This document shows positions 10,913-22,416 of a stretch of DNA of 64,000 nucleotides, piece by piece (position 1 is the stretch's first letter; the number at the start of each line of letters is the position of its first letter). The DNA is from Anisus vortex (Eukaryota > Mollusca > Gastropoda > Planorbidae). The translations under genes were made by a program, and so were the position numbers. The notes beneath the pieces are model-generated. The model was given only the letters and a program-made list of their open reading frames with translations, was not told the DNA's origin and made no database searches. Location: contig OX421499.1 in NCBI GenBank assembly GCA_949126835.1, positions 4,584,795 to 4,648,794 of the forward strand. Reading direction: 5' to 3'.

Positions 10913-11158
10913 TTCTTTCTCTCTCTTTCTCTATCTCTTTCTCTCTCTCTTTCTCTCTCTGTCTTTCTTTATCTCTCTTTCGCTCTCCTTCTCTCGTTCT
11001 CTCTCTTTCTCTCTCTTTCTCTCTCTTTCTCTCCTCACCTCTATCTCTCTTTCTCTCTCTCCCCTATCTCTTCTCTCTCTTCTCTCTCTCCTCTCTCTTC
11101 AATTTCTCTCTCTCTCCTTTTATCTCTTCTCTCTATCTCTCACTATTTCTCTCTTTCA
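10859..11158. repeat. imperfect (CT)n/(CTTT)n microsatellite
   Basis: About 300 bases made almost entirely of ctctct, tttctctct and related units. The three plus-strand frames over it are serine/leucine/phenylalanine artefacts. Confidence 0.95.
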
Positions 11159-11201
11159 GATTTCCTTAGAAAACTGTAAATCCTATGTTTATATTTACAA
11201 A

Positions 11202-11475
11202 ATGTCAAACGCTAACAGAGAAGTAATTGTGAAGGTCATGAAGATAAAATCAACGTTAGTTGGCCACATAATAAGAAAGGAAAACATCATTATAACTGGA
11301 AAGCTGGAGGGAAAGAGATGCAGAGGAAGACAGAGAAGGAAGACATTTGATGATCTAACGAAATGGCATGGCAATGCAAAAACAACAGAAATGCTAGAGT
11401 TTGCCAGAAGGAAAGATACGTGGAAAGACACGATCGCCTACGCCACCCGGCCCGACACCTTATGATGATGATGAA
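11202..11475 (+). pseudogene. LINE 3' end with (GAT)n tail
   Basis: From ATG at 11202 an 87-codon frame runs to a stop at 11463, with VGHIIRKEN, then KLEGKRCRGRQRRKTFDDL, then ATRPDTL. This is the conserved C-terminus of a LINE polyprotein (G-H-x-x-R, G-K-R-x-R-G-R-Q, a D-D-L block and an R-P-D tail). It ends in tgatgatgatga, a short microsatellite tail typical of RTE-like elements. The frame is open but severely 5'-truncated. Confidence 0.75.
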
Positions 11476-11479
11476 TAAT

Positions 11480-12961
11480 TAAATCTTGTAATGAGTACCA
11501 TAGTGTTGGATTTATATAGAGAAATAATAATTAGTCAGTAATATTTGTTATATTACAAAACACAACTTGTTTGGCATCACTATTGAATCAAATGTGGAAA
11601 CGTGTTTTAATTAAAGGGAGATAATTAACCCGTTTTCTTTTCCCTAATATTTGTAATAATTTTCATTTTTTTAAATAATGGAATAAAATATTTACAATTT
11701 AAAACTTTGGAACGATCAAACTGTAAAAAGTATTTGAAAATTATATACATATTATATAACCAAAGAATAAATATGTTGTATCTTTTAAAACATTACATAA
11801 ACTACCCAGTTTTTATGATTGCTACATACCTATTCCATGAGACTACGATTATATAACTCGTGTAGACATGTTTAAAGGTGGCCCGAAAAATATTAAAGGA
11901 CATCTCAGTTAAACTGAGATCAAATATAATTAATAAAGCAGGATTTAGGTATAAATCTTCATTATGAATGTTTAGACAAATATTACCATAAATGTAAAAA
12001 TTTTACAATACAATATTGTATTTGAAAAAAGTAAAGCACAAAAGTCGACGGCCACATTTTGGAGGAAATTGAAACATTCAAATACCCAGGGTGAACCCTA
12101 TAACTAGAGATAAAGGAAATACAAATTTGGTTTAGAGTAGCCTCCTCCATCATTGTCAAACTGGAAAATATGGAAGAGCAATATCAACTTCCCAGTGAAA
12201 ACCAAATATACTCATCGCTGGTACTTTCCGTATTTTTATATGGCTGCGAAAGTTGTTTGTTGATTGCAGAGGCTGAGGGAATAATTCGGGCTTTTGAGAA
12301 CAAATGCTACAGAAAGTTATTAGGAATACGCTATCAAGAAAGAAAAAAAAATGTTTGGCACCAGGTCCATAATCTGGCATAGAAACCGGAGGCACCCCTT
12401 TCAACTGTAAAACTACGAAAGTTCAGATGGTTTGGTCATACGGTAAGGCAAAACCACAGAATAGGTATGGAATTCATATATTTATTCTGTGGGCAAAACC
12501 ATCCTACAAGGAACAGTGGAAGGAGCACGCAGAAGAGATCGCCAGATAACCCGAAAGAGTGGACCGAACTACCTCTTGATACGCTTCTGTAAAACGGCTT
12601 CTGACCGGGACGAATGGAGAAATCTTGTTACGCGCATGGTTGTGTAGCACCCCCACGGGTCCGACGATGATGAATTTGATAAAAATGAAAATAAAAAGGA
12701 TGATAATCACAAACACACTTATAAAACGCATTAACGATTTTCTCTATAAATAAAATCTATAAATAAAATCTATAAATCAAATCTATAAATCAAATCTTCT
12801 TTGCTTTAGGCATTGTTCTTAGAACGGAGTTAAATTAATCGTCCCATAAAAAAAGTTATACAAAAGTATAATAGAACTAGTTGACTTTTAGACTATTGGC
12901 ACGCAGAATGATTTAGAAATCCTAAATTGGCACAGAATTAGCAAAAGGTTGCCGACCCCTG
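11480..12961 (+). mobile_element. hAT element 3' half (GGGGTCGGCAACC family)
   Basis: Starts in a block shared with 27225-27400 and 37560-37700 (acaacttgtttggcatcac, agggagataatta) and ends at the terminal repeat gcaaaaggttgccgacccctg (to 12961), preceded by gactttta and ttggcac motifs. The 5' terminus is not present. The body is interrupted by a LINE fragment (12037-12675). Confidence 0.65.
12037..12675 (+). pseudogene. degenerate LINE 3' portion inside a hAT remnant
   Basis: With frame breaks it reads EIETFKYPG, then YSSLVLSVFLYGCESCLL and ENKCYRKLLGIRYQE, then RWFGHT and related C-terminal blocks, ending near cgacgatgatgaatttg. This is the order of the thumb and C-terminal region of RTE/CR1-like reverse transcriptases (S-x-x-L-Y-G-C-E-S-W). 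Several stops and indels are present. Confidence 0.7.
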
Positions 12962-12984
12962 TATTACACAGACATATAGATTGA

Positions 12985-13072
12985 TAGATAGACAAGTAGA
13001 TAGATAGACTATTGATTGTCTATAGATAGACAAGTAGATAGATAGACTATTGATTGTCTATAGATAGACAAG
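12985..13072. repeat. 38-bp tandem repeat, about 2.3 copies
   Basis: Units beginning gacaagtagatagatagac recur at about 12991, 13029 and 13067. GATA-rich. Confidence 0.8.
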
Positions 13073-13930
13073 TCGTGGAACCTAAATAATAAAATACAGT
13101 TATGTAGTAGGTTTAAAGACTTGGAGAAACCTGGCCCGTACACCGTAGGGCGACATCTGTACACATCTTGTCAGGAAGCCCGCGGACTTTTTAAACATTA
13201 AGACATTCAATATGGAAACCCTTGAAATTGTGTGTTTTCTTGTTATCTTTAAACCTCAATGGATTATTTGTTGTGCGTGTGTGTGTGCGTGTGTGTGTGG
13301 GTGTGTGACTTGCATGGGTGAGGGGTGGGGAGGGGGGGGTTTAGGAAACAGTATTTATGAGTAGCACGTAGTTGAGAATGAAAGGGGTGGGGTTCGAATA
13401 GGTGTAAGTTATAAGGCAAATTTGCGCCCTGCCCCCCCCTCTCTTCCCCCCCCCCCCACCCCAAATATCCGCCCTACCATCTATATTTGCTTTTGTCTTT
13501 AGGGCGCCGTTTCTCCATCGGCCCCCTCCCACACGAAAAAATGAGGTTGAAGCCAATCTAGGGCGAACTAGATGTTTGTCTCGCCGACCGCGCGAGGTGT
13601 GTGTGTGTGCGTGCGTATGTGTGGGGGGGGTCTCATTCCAACAAACGTTATGGCGCTGTTTACATATGAAGTTGGAAGAGGGAGGGCGGGGGTGGACAGG
13701 AGGGAGGGAGGGGAGAGGTTTAACGGTAAGTATGATGGCTTCAATAAAAACTGTAGATGGTTGTCATAGCAACAGCTTATCACACAAAGACGTTTTGATT
13801 TGAAAGAGAGGAGAAAAAAATTAAAAGAAGAAGAAAAAGGGTTTTCATAATACTGGGGCGTCTGTCCCCTCCCTCCCCCCACCCTTTGTCCACCCTGACC
13901 TTCCATTCAGAAAATTGTACTTGACATAGA
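13073..13930. other. no gene seen; GT and G/C tracts
   Basis: Contains (GT)n at 13275-13308 and 13596-13625 and several G or C runs (13330s, 13432-13460). Overlapping frames on both strands are glycine- or threonine/histidine-rich artefacts. Confidence 0.55.
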
Positions 13931-13933
13931 GCA

Positions 13934-14030
13934 GTGGTTCTCAATGATTAATCGACTCATGTCGCACTGTACATACACTTTGCCAAACTCTGTATGTATC
14001 CGTGTATGTATATATACGTAGGCTATATAC
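13934..14030. mobile_element. possible hAT terminus remnant
   Basis: cagtggttctcaatgatt with atgtcgcac resembles the CAGTGGTTCTCAA terminus of Charlie-like hAT elements. The other end was not found, so this is only a trace. Confidence 0.3.
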
Positions 14031-14111
14031 TTAACCCTTCCCGTACCGACCTACTACTATCTATGCTGCCTTCAGTTCCGCTATATACGCGCCCGGGACT
14101 GTAAGGGTTAA
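14031..14111 (+). mobile_element. 81-bp TTAA-flanked mini-element, copy 1
   Basis: Runs from ttaacccttcccgt to actgtaagggttaa, with 9-bp inverted ends TTAACCCTT/AAGGGTTAA. TTAA at both ends fits the target duplication of piggyBac-type transposases. One visible difference from the consensus (ctactactat). The same element recurs at 28289, 30711, 52494 and 59665, always 81 bp. Non-coding. Confidence 0.8.
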
Positions 14112-14137
14112 ATCACTACATAATAGAAACACTAGAG

Positions 14138-14344
14138 AAGGAGTCGGCAACCTTTTGCTAATAGTGTGCCAAAGTGGGATTTTTAATTCATTCAGCGCGC
14201 CGTCAGCTTAAAAGTACTCAGTTTTTTGTTAGACCTTTGTTAGACCTTTTTTTTTGGAGGAGGGAGGGGTGTCTACCGCGTGCCATTAAAAAAAATCGCT
14301 CTGCGTGTCAAGTCTGGCGCACGTGCCGTACCTTGCTGACCCTG
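14138..14344. mobile_element. hAT MITE, 207 bp, near-perfect 8-bp TSD
   Basis: Begins aaggagtcggcaacctttt and ends cttgctgaccctg. It is flanked by cactagag (14130-14137) and cactagtg (14345-14352), 7 of 8 identical. Internal arms carry gtgtgccaaagtggg and the complementary cgtgtcaagtctggc. Member of the GGGGTCGGCAACC family. Confidence 0.78.
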
Positions 14345-14345
14345 C

Positions 14346-14480
14346 ACTAGTGGACAGAAGGGCAAGGAATGGGTTGCCTGAACATTTTAGACCCCTAAAA
14401 ACATGCAAAAATAGATTCAGACAATGGCTGAGCGAGATACGCATTAATCGTCTCGATGGAAGGAGCGTCTGTTATGTATC
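14346..14480 (+). pseudogene. LINE 3' end remnant (NGLPE family variant)
   Basis: Plus reading RRARNGLPEHFR, then FRQWLSEIRI and a tail ggaaggagcgtctgttatgt. It corresponds to the WNxLPE C-terminal block and 3' UTR of the LINE at 4789-5240, but with a different linker. Very short. Confidence 0.55.
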
Positions 14481-14496
14481 AGATATATATGTATGT

Positions 14497-15709
14497 AGGC
14501 CTAGAGACCAACCGAAACGAAATTTTTGGTTTCGGCCGAAAACGAAACCATACCGAAAATTATAAATTGACTTTCGGCCGAAACCGAAGCTGTTACCGAG
14601 AATTTTACTACGCATTCGGCCGAAACCGAAACCGTAACCGAAAAATAGAAATAGCCAAACAAAAGATTTTTAAAGAATGCTGATGCTAAAAGACTTCACA
14701 TTTTAGGTGTAATATTAAATAGTATATGGGTACTCTATCTAAGTAAACAATAGAACTAGGGCTGTCAATATCAGTTTTTTGTCTCCGAATCGTTTTCGTT
14801 TTGAAGTCCAAGCATCGGGCAAAGCTACGTCTATCGGTCTCTTTGTTTGTTGGAGCGCTCTTTGTACTTTGTCTGTTGGAGCGTTCTTTGTACTTTGTAT
14901 GTATGAGCGTTCTTTGTACTTTGTATGTATGAGCGTTCTTTGTACTTTGTCTGTTGGAGCGTTCTTTGTACTTTGTATGTTGGAGCGTTCTTTGTACTTT
15001 GTCTGTTGGAGCGTTCTTTGTACTTTGTATGTTGGAGCGCTCTTTGTACTTTGTCTGTTGGAGCGCTCTTTGTACTTTGTCTGTTGGAGCGCTCTTTGTA
15101 CTTTGTCTGTTGGAGCGTTCTTTGTACTTTGTATGTTGGAGCGTTCATGTTCAACAGTTGTAACTTAATATCTGCCTTTGTTGTTGTCTGTGCTTTGTAT
15201 TGCAAGCAATATTCCGGATTTAAAAACAACAAACTACAATAGTCACCTTTGACCAATTAGTGTTTGCAAGAATTATTTCGTACGAATCAAACTTGGTTTT
15301 TAAATCCGTCTCCGAGAAAGAAAAATCGTGGGGGCACCATATTGAAATGATTTCCTCCCTAATTCCGACAAAACCGAAAATCGGAATCTGTTTTTCGATT
15401 AACATCACTACATAGAAAATGTAAGCCTAATATACAGTTGTATATACGTGTATTATGTATAATGTTATTCAAAATTATCAATAAGAAGAGTAATAGAAGC
15501 AGCACTATATCGTTGCAGTCTAAACATTGAAAGTTAAAATAGATATTCGGCAGTTGACCGAAAGTCAATGTCACTTTCGGCCGAATCCGTAAGCAAACCT
15601 TAAGCTTTTTTATTTCGGCCGAAACGGAAACTACACCGAAAAAGGCCATTTGCCTTTTTTTTGGCGCCGAAACCGAAACCACAGCCGAATCTCGGTCGGT
15701 CTCTGTATG
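14497..15709. mobile_element. inverted-repeat element rich in CCGAAACCGAAA motifs
   Basis: The left part (14497-14660) holds repeated ttcggccgaaaccgaaac, and the right part (about 15555-15705) holds the same motifs with ends agaccaaccgaaa / tctcggtcggtct in inverse orientation. The middle contains the 26-bp minisatellite (14853-15140). Candidate 8-bp flanks tatgtagg/tatgtatg are suggestive only. No transposase was seen. A fold-back or MITE-type DNA element is likely. Confidence 0.55.
14853..15140. repeat. 26-bp minisatellite, 11 units
   Basis: Units start every 26 bases from 14853 (14879, 14905, ... 15113) with consensus gagcgttctttgtactttgt plus ctgttg or atgttg/atgtat. Because 26 is not a multiple of three, all three frames cycle through the same peptide and give overlapping long frames on both strands. 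These are artefacts. Confidence 0.95.
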
Positions 15710-15718
15710 TATGTCATG

Positions 15719-15842
15719 AACGAACCAGTAACTTAACATCATTAAAAACACTAATAGAAATGCAGGACTAGGCTCAAACCACGGATGAGCGTAGGACGCA
15801 ATAATCTTCTTTATAGAAGGAGCGTCTGAAATGTATAAGCAA
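15719..15842 (+). pseudogene. LINE 3' UTR and tail (CR1/Jockey-like family)
   Basis: Shows the shared block aaccagtaacttaacatc, atgcaggactagg, cggatgagcgtaggacgc and tagaaggagcgtctgaaatg, ending in ataagc. Truncated to about 124 bp. Confidence 0.75.
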
Positions 15843-15884
15843 AGCTAAGTATGTTTCCGATGACCCGACCTAAGTCATCTTCAT

Positions 15885-16160
15885 TGATCTTTTCTGGTCT
15901 TTTAATTATATTTTTTACTTATCTCATCTTCTCTTATCTCTTCTTATCTTTAGTTATCTTCTTTAATTGTTTCTTATCTTTTCTCTTTTTTTTTTTTATC
16001 ATGCTCCATTTTTTCTTTTTTTTATCTTTAACAAAAAAATTTTTTTTTGGCAGAATCGTAGCCTACAACTTCTTATCGATTTATATATTTTCCCTTTCCC
16101 CAAATCTTGCCTTATCTTATCTTTTCTTATCTTCTCTTATAACGTCTGTAACTGGTAAGA
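15885..16160. repeat. degenerate CTTATCT repeat
   Basis: Many variants of cttatct/tcttatc and T runs. Resembles an expanded and decayed LINE tail microsatellite. A run of about 20 A follows at 16198-16217. Confidence 0.65.
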
Positions 16161-16220
16161 AGAGAAATTCATTCTAGGGCTAACAAGGCTTTAATAGAAA
16201 AAAAAAAAAAAAAAAAATTT

Positions 16221-17466
16221 CAAAACGACCAAGCGGTACACAATGGTATACGAATTTAAAAGACAATAATTGTTCACAATAAATTGAAGCTTGAAGATTC
16301 AAATTACCGTAAAAATAGAATTGTGTGTGAAATAGGGCCTACTACATGTGTTAAAAATGTGTGTTGTTGGGAATATGTATAAAGCAACAATAGACTTTTC
16401 ATGAACGTGTCGTCATGTATTGACCAGGGGGGGGGGGATAACTCCACCGTTAAAATATTCACCATCATGTCAGCGCCCCAACGGTCCTCAAGTGCTGAAA
16501 TCCAATTTTATAGCCTCGACCGATTAGCAGCAGATGAAGAGGGCGGCAAGGATGTAGGTGGGGGGGGGGGGGAAATGAAGCAGGAGGTGGAAGGGGAGGG
16601 GGGAGGTAGGCTAATATCAGTTGACTTTTCGGATTTTAACCTGGATGTGAAGTCTCCCTTTGACACGCCTCCCCCCCCCCCTCTCCATCGACCATTGTCC
16701 CGTGTTTGCTCTTGTCAATTTTCCTCTAAGTGTTTGTTTGTAAGTGTGTGTGTGTGTGGACTCACGGGAAGGGGGGGGGGAAGGGGGACATGAAATGGAA
16801 AGCAGTTAAACATCCTTCAGTGGACAATGTCCCTCCCCGGACTCGTGTTTGGGCGGACTAATTTAAAGAGCCACAAAAGCGCCCGCGCTACAATTTGCCC
16901 CTCCTCCCCCCTCCCCTTTACAACATCACACTTTTAACCCCCAACGGTAATCAGCTCTAATAATAGTTTTGAGCACCCTCCTCCCCCCCCCCGCCCACAC
17001 ACATACACTATTCTTTTCTTGAGGCTGTCAGTACATTGTGTTGATATTGAAAAATCTCAGCGGCGTGTCCGTCAAAAAAGGTTTGACGCCGCGAATGTAT
17101 TCATTTGTGGACAGCTCCTATGACTAATATTATGGACAGGGGGTGTCAAATGCTTTTTGAATAGACTTGCTTTGCTGACGCGCCCATACAACGCCACAGT
17201 TTAATAACTTGAAACCTGACGCCCACCCCCTCCTCACTCACGCCCCCGTCAGCCTATGTTATCGCTCACGCAATTAGTACACAATATATATTAGCGTTCC
17301 ACTTTTTCTTGTCACGCTAAGCCGCCTCCCTCCCCCTCATCCTTACTTTTTAAGCGTTCATTTCGTGTCACGTGTCAAATTACCAAAATCCCCCCCCCCC
17401 GCCACCCACTCCCCAATTTTTAGATCAGTACTGTAGGGCTCCACGTTGTTATTTTGTACATCCACT
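16221..17466. other. no gene I can support; G/C tracts
   Basis: Carries several homopolymer runs (16428-16437, about 16559-16572, 16672-16682, 17389-17400). A 130-codon plus-strand frame at 16401-16793 has no recognisable domain and is glycine/proline-rich where it crosses the runs. It could be chance or a host exon, and I cannot decide. Confidence 0.4.
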
Positions 17467-17712
17467 TTCGTAAAGTATCCCGTCGGACCAAACTGATCAT
17501 AGGGCCGGTGATGCAGCGTTCACCAGTTTATGTGGCCACATACGAGGGAATGTGAGGCCTGCCGAATACCCAGCCGACGCCTTTACTTTACCCCCAACTA
17601 GTGTCAGGTGCGCCCACCAGAGCTGGGTAGACTCTGGGGCACCCAGGATTCGAACCCAGAACTGTAGGATTCGCCAGTGGAACCGCTCTGCCGCTCGACC
17701 ACCGCGCCCCAT
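17467..17712 (-). mobile_element. SINE, near full length
   Basis: Plus strand runs gtatcccgtcggaccaaact ... cagcgttcaccag ... ccaactagtgtcaggt ... cagagctgggtagactc ... aggattcgaacccagaac ... ctcgaccaccgcgcccc. The minus-strand head starts GGGGCGCGGTGGTCGAGCGG, a tRNA-like 5' end with A and B boxes. Confidence 0.88.
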
Positions 17713-18003
17713 TACTACATCACAATGTGTCATCACTGGCCCGAGAAGCTTCGCCTAAAAAAACGGATAAAATTGAACTATGACCCCTTTGACTCAACCC
17801 CCACCTATCCTCTTCCTCCACGCCCCCGCCCCACCCTTTCTCCATCGTATACTGGATCACAATATATTGTGTAGGCTGATACTGATACACAAAATAAGCA
17901 AAAGAATGATCAACACCGATGGATGCCAGAAGTGCAAACATCCTAATGAACAACAACAACTAGAATAAGTCAATAATTTCAAATATCTAGGAGAGCTGGG
18001 GCT

Positions 18004-18005
<2 letters not shown>
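17713..18005. other. no gene seen
   Basis: Mixed sequence with C-rich patches. No element recognised. Confidence 0.5.

Positions 18006-18066
<61 letters not shown>
18006..18066. repeat. (CT)n microsatellite
   Basis: About 55 bases of uninterrupted ct. Confidence 0.95.
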
Positions 18067-18404
18067 TTGGTGGGGTCTCTGGCTGACACATAGTTGTGGG
18101 ACCTTTTTACTTAAGAAGAAAAAATAAAACGACTTTTATTTGTAAAACATGACTATTTCACCCACCTGTACATGTTACCCAGGTAGTCCTAAAACACCTG
18201 TATACCGCTCGTTTCATCTCATACAAAACGTTAGGTATGAATTGCAAGAAATTTTAATATGCCACCGGCTCAGACACACACAAACACATAATAACACACA
18301 CATATACATTTCCTCGCCCCTGCCAAACCAGGATTGTATTCAATACTGGAAAGCTCGAACACACAAATTGTTCCCATCATTCTTTAACTTACATCTTTTA
18401 ACTT

Positions 18405-18750
18405 CTTAACGGGCACATAGCTTAAGTTTAACTTCTAGAATTCTAGAGGGTACATAACTTAAGCTTAACATCTTGACGGGTAGATAACTTAAGTTTAACT
18501 TCTTGGCGGGTAGGCCTACATAACTTGCGTTTCACTTCTTGATGGATACATAACTTAAGTTTAACTTCTTGAATTGTTCATAACTTAAGTTTAACTTCTT
18601 GGCGGGTAGCCTACATAACTTTCGCTTAACTTCTTGGCAGGTACACAACTTAAGTTTAACTTCTTGAATTGTTCATAATCTAAGTTTAACTTCTTGTCGA
18701 GTAGGCCTACATAACTTAAGTTTAACTTCTCGCCGGGAACATAACTTTGG
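18405..18750. repeat. minisatellite with core cataacttaagtttaacttcttg
   Basis: About ten irregular units of 33-45 bp built on taacttaagtttaacttc, joined by alternating linkers (gcgggtagg, aattgttc). The alternation of two linker types gives a rough two-unit periodicity. Confidence 0.85.
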
Positions 18751-19173
18751 TGGTTAAAAGTAGAAAGTCATTGTACAAATGGCGACAGTGTAGTGGAGAC
18801 ATAATATGGAGACATAAAAGTAAGAAAATCTCTCTCCCTCCCCTCCCCACCCACTACTCTACCAGCAGCTGGTCGGCATGCTCGCATTCACACAGTTTGG
18901 GATAACGAAAGTCTGCCCCCCACCCTCCCTACCACCCCTCCTCACTTTTTCATCTTTCATGTATTATTATTATATATCAGAATTGCTGTAGAAAGCAAAA
19001 GGTGAAGATAAAGTTTGTGGAGTAGGGACGGGGGGGGGGGGGGGGGGGTCAGTAATATTGCCTCTGATTAGAATCGAGGAGAGTCAGGGAGTTGAGATTG
19101 AATCCCAGAGAAGCGAACACACAGACACACACACGTACACTACACTTAAGAGAAACCAACATCCGCATGAAAA

Positions 19174-19204
<31 letters not shown>

Positions 19205-19946
19205 GGAATGAAAAAAAAAAGTTTATTTACTTTTCCCACATTATCGGGGCTCGAGCCGCTCCCCTCGTATTCTTCAGGCCCCCCTCCCTCCCTCCCTTCC
19301 CCCCCGCCACCTCTCTTGTACACCCTCATCCCTCCTCTTGGGCCACAACATCCTCTCTTTCTTTCTTTTTCTTTTATGATTATTATACACTCACTTGACT
19401 CCCAGCCCATAATAATTCATCACTACCCGCCGCCCCGATCCTTTCGCCCGTTCTCTTTAACCCACGCCCCCCCCCCCCCGCCCCCGCCACTGACTCCATC
19501 TTTCTGTTTTCATTTTTTCAATGCACCGGTATTTGAATAGGTGATAACGGATGAGATATATATAATAAAAAATCCATATCCCTCCCCCCCCCCCTTACTC
19601 GACAACCGCCACCCTCTTGCAAACAGACTCTTAGTAGTGTAGTGAACTTAAGGCAGTTATCAATATGTACTTTTTTTTAAAACGGTCTCTCTTGCAATAT
19701 TATAGAAGTCTATTGTTGTTTTTTCCTTTCGTTTCTTATTTTATATGGACAATTCATACACCCCCCCCCCTTCCCCTGTTCTTCACAGAACCACTTCCCC
19801 TTTACAAATAGCCTAGATATTGGTGGCTTTGAACCACTTCTCCTTTACAAATAGCCTAGATGTTGGTGGCTTATTTATTTTCTTCTTTCATCGATTTCTT
19901 CGAATATAAAGACATTTTAAACGGAGTATAATGATGGTGGATGGGG
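18751..19946. other. no gene seen; homopolymers and (GA)n
   Basis: Holds a G20 run at about 19030-19049, (GA)n at about 19176-19205, and C runs near 19470 and 19582. An exact duplication of accacttc-ccttta-caaatagcc occurs at about 19790 and 19832. The frame at 19058-19540 is low complexity. Confidence 0.5.
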
Positions 19947-20237
19947 ACACGGTGGTCGAGCTGGCAGCGCGTTAGACTGGCGATCCGAAGGTTCTGGGTT
20001 CGAATCCTGGTGCAGGCTAGGATTCCCCCCCCCTCCCACCCACCCCCGGGACTTGAGGGTGTCCCTGAGTCTACCCAGCTCTGATGATGGGTACCTGATA
20101 TTAGTTGGAGGTAAAGTTAAGACGACTGGGCAATTGTGCTGGCCACAAATCACCTAAGTATGCCGTGGCCACAGAAACTGCTGAACTCTGCTTCACCAGG
20201 CCTTATGATTAGTTTGGTCCGAAGGGTACTTTACTTT
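19947..20237 (+). mobile_element. SINE, full length, plus strand
   Basis: Head ggggacacggtggtcgagc (A-box region), B box gggttcgaatcctgg, body gagtctacccagctctgatg and ggtacctgatattagttgg, and 3' part ggccacagaaactgctgaac to gtccgaagggtacttta. A short 7-bp repeat tataatg flanks it. This copy gives the sense orientation of the family: a tRNA-like head followed by a roughly 200-bp unrelated body, ending in a T-rich tail. Confidence 0.88.
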
Positions 20238-20899
20238 TTACTTATAATGTTTGTGGTGAGTTGTGGGAAGGGGTAGGTTTGGTGAAATTGGAAACAAGGG
20301 AGTCATCCATATGTAACGCACGCCAATGTGTCGCTCATGAAACGAACACAAAAAGACGGAGCGATACAACTTAGAAAAAGGGACACCGCAGAAAAAACAA
20401 CCCAGGATTACAACCCTAACCCTAACCCCTTCCCAGTTCGGGCTCAGATTGGTCTTGTTAGCCACCTTCGGACCCACTCCCACATGACGACGTTTCATAA
20501 AGGATGGTCCTCATCGATCTACGATGGACAAATAGCAAGTAACTACGTATACACTGCATATGTTCTCAACGGGGGCGTTATCGCCCCCCGGGAGGCGGCG
20601 AGAAGCTTTAGGGGGCGTGGATGTTCCCGGGGGCGATTGGGGGGCGGTGAAGGGCAAGCGAATGGTACAAACGTACCTGATATAATTTGAACACCTCAGC
20701 TATTTGAATCGATTCGTTTTTGGATGAAATGTGATGTAAACGCAAGTGCTGCTAAATATATGATATCCCCCAACAGTAGACCTACATATTATTATACCAA
20801 TATTAGTAGTAATAAGAAATAGGAATTTCATGGACTTTTCGAAGAAGTAGGGGTCAGTATTAGACAAGTATGGTGTGCGGCCGCCTAATCCTGTGGTTA
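20238..20899. other. no gene seen; short telomere-like motif
   Basis: accctaaccctaacccc at about 20412-20428 is a 2.5-unit interstitial TTAGGG-like run. A small hairpin gggggcgttatcgcccccc lies near 20573. No gene. Confidence 0.5.
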
Positions 20900-22416
20900 G
20901 TTTACCACACAGAATAGGTATATAACAGAATGCGCAATCCCTATATGCGCAGTCACTAAAAGTGAAGCTTAGCTTCCGCCATTTTCTTCTGATTCGAGGC
21001 AGCGATCACTAGAGACGCTACTATAGTAAAATGAGAAATGCTTTTTTATTACTGATATCTAGTCTTAGCAAGCTTAGGACTAACGCAAGGCTACTAATAT
21101 TAAGTAATATGAGGTTACAAGTTACAGTTGTTTATCCTTTACGGGGTCAGGAAAGCCATGGGCCATGTAGTTTGACATGCTTATTTGTACCATAATCAAT
21201 CTTTTCGCATCATTGTTGCAGTTTATTACACAACAGCCTTTGTACCTTTTGCCTGAAACATTAGCTTTGGGTGTTCGAAATTGTAGATTTAATGAAAAAG
21301 ACAGTGTAAAAAAACATAAGTATATAGGGGACGTCCATTAATTACGTCAACAAAATAGGGGGGAGGGGGGTCTGAAAAAGTTTGACAATTGTTGACATGG
21401 GGGAGGGGGGGAGGTCAAGAAAAGTTGATGTCAACAATGTGACTTTTTATGAAATAAATAATACAAATATTTTACAAAATTCTACATTTGTCCTGTTCAA
21501 CTTACATAAATAACATGTAAAACCATGGTTTTACGCCAATACAAATGTATAAATTATGGAAACTACAGTTGACATGTCCGTTTTGTGTTCACCTTGTTAG
21601 TTTATAGATCTAGGTTATGTATGGGAGGAAACTTGTTTGTCCTTATGCCTACAAAACATAAAATTCTACAAAAGCCGGACATTTTAAAGGTTTAGTTCTT
21701 TGCCTGTCGGACGGAGGACAAGAGTCTAAAAAGGAGGACCTGTCCTCGTTTTGCCGGACGTCTGGCAACCCTAGTTTAGCGAGACGTGGTGGCTGCAATA
21801 ACAAAGAAACACCAAACACATCAACAAACTGTCTGCGGTGTACGTTCAGAAACCCCGTTATTTGCCGCTAAGTACATTTAAATTAGGCGCCAGAGACTGG
21901 CTGGGATTGAGAATAGAACTAAAAACAACAATAGGCCCTCTCTGAGACTATAAGTAATGTTTGCAAAGCATTGGATGAGGTGTATTGTGTGAATCTCCAA
22001 CATGGTTATTTTATTATATTTCCTTCAGAAAATCGTGGCCCACCAAATGTAGCACGAAATACTCGCCTACCTTATTTCCCTTTTAACATCCCTAATTCTG
22101 ATATATAGACTAATAGTCTGGCACGCGTGCCGTAGGTTGCCTGATTTAGGCTACATAGATCTATTTAGTAAATTTTACGTTTTCATTTCTAATTTTCTGG
22201 AGAAATTGTATGAGATAAGAATATATTAGAATCAGTATCAGTGGCGCCGCCAGTATTGCAAGGAGTGAATGGCAAATAGTGCAAGGTAGGAGAGGTAGGA
22301 AACAGGGAAGGCAAGTACTGTGTGTATAATGTGTGTGTTTGTGGACAATAATTCAGAAGGAATAATGAACATATGGTTGAAATAGAAGCAGAAAAATCTT
22401 TTGTAGAATCTTACTG

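Noticed and set aside
10776..11465. 229-codon plus-strand frame as one gene
   Set aside because: The first two-thirds translates a CT microsatellite, and only the last 87 codons are a LINE remnant.
14779..15256. Overlapping 100-140-codon frames on both strands
   Set aside because: They are the 26-bp minisatellite read in different frames.
16401..16793. Possible host exon (130 codons)
   Set aside because: No known domain, and the frame crosses two G/C homopolymers that could be length-variable. Splice-site evidence is lacking.
17467..17712. tRNA gene on the minus strand (GGGGCGCGGTGGTCGAGCGG)
   Set aside because: It is the head of a SINE with about 14 copies in the window.
20412..20428. Telomere or subtelomere
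   Set aside because: Only about 2.5 TTAGGG-like units; too short and internal.
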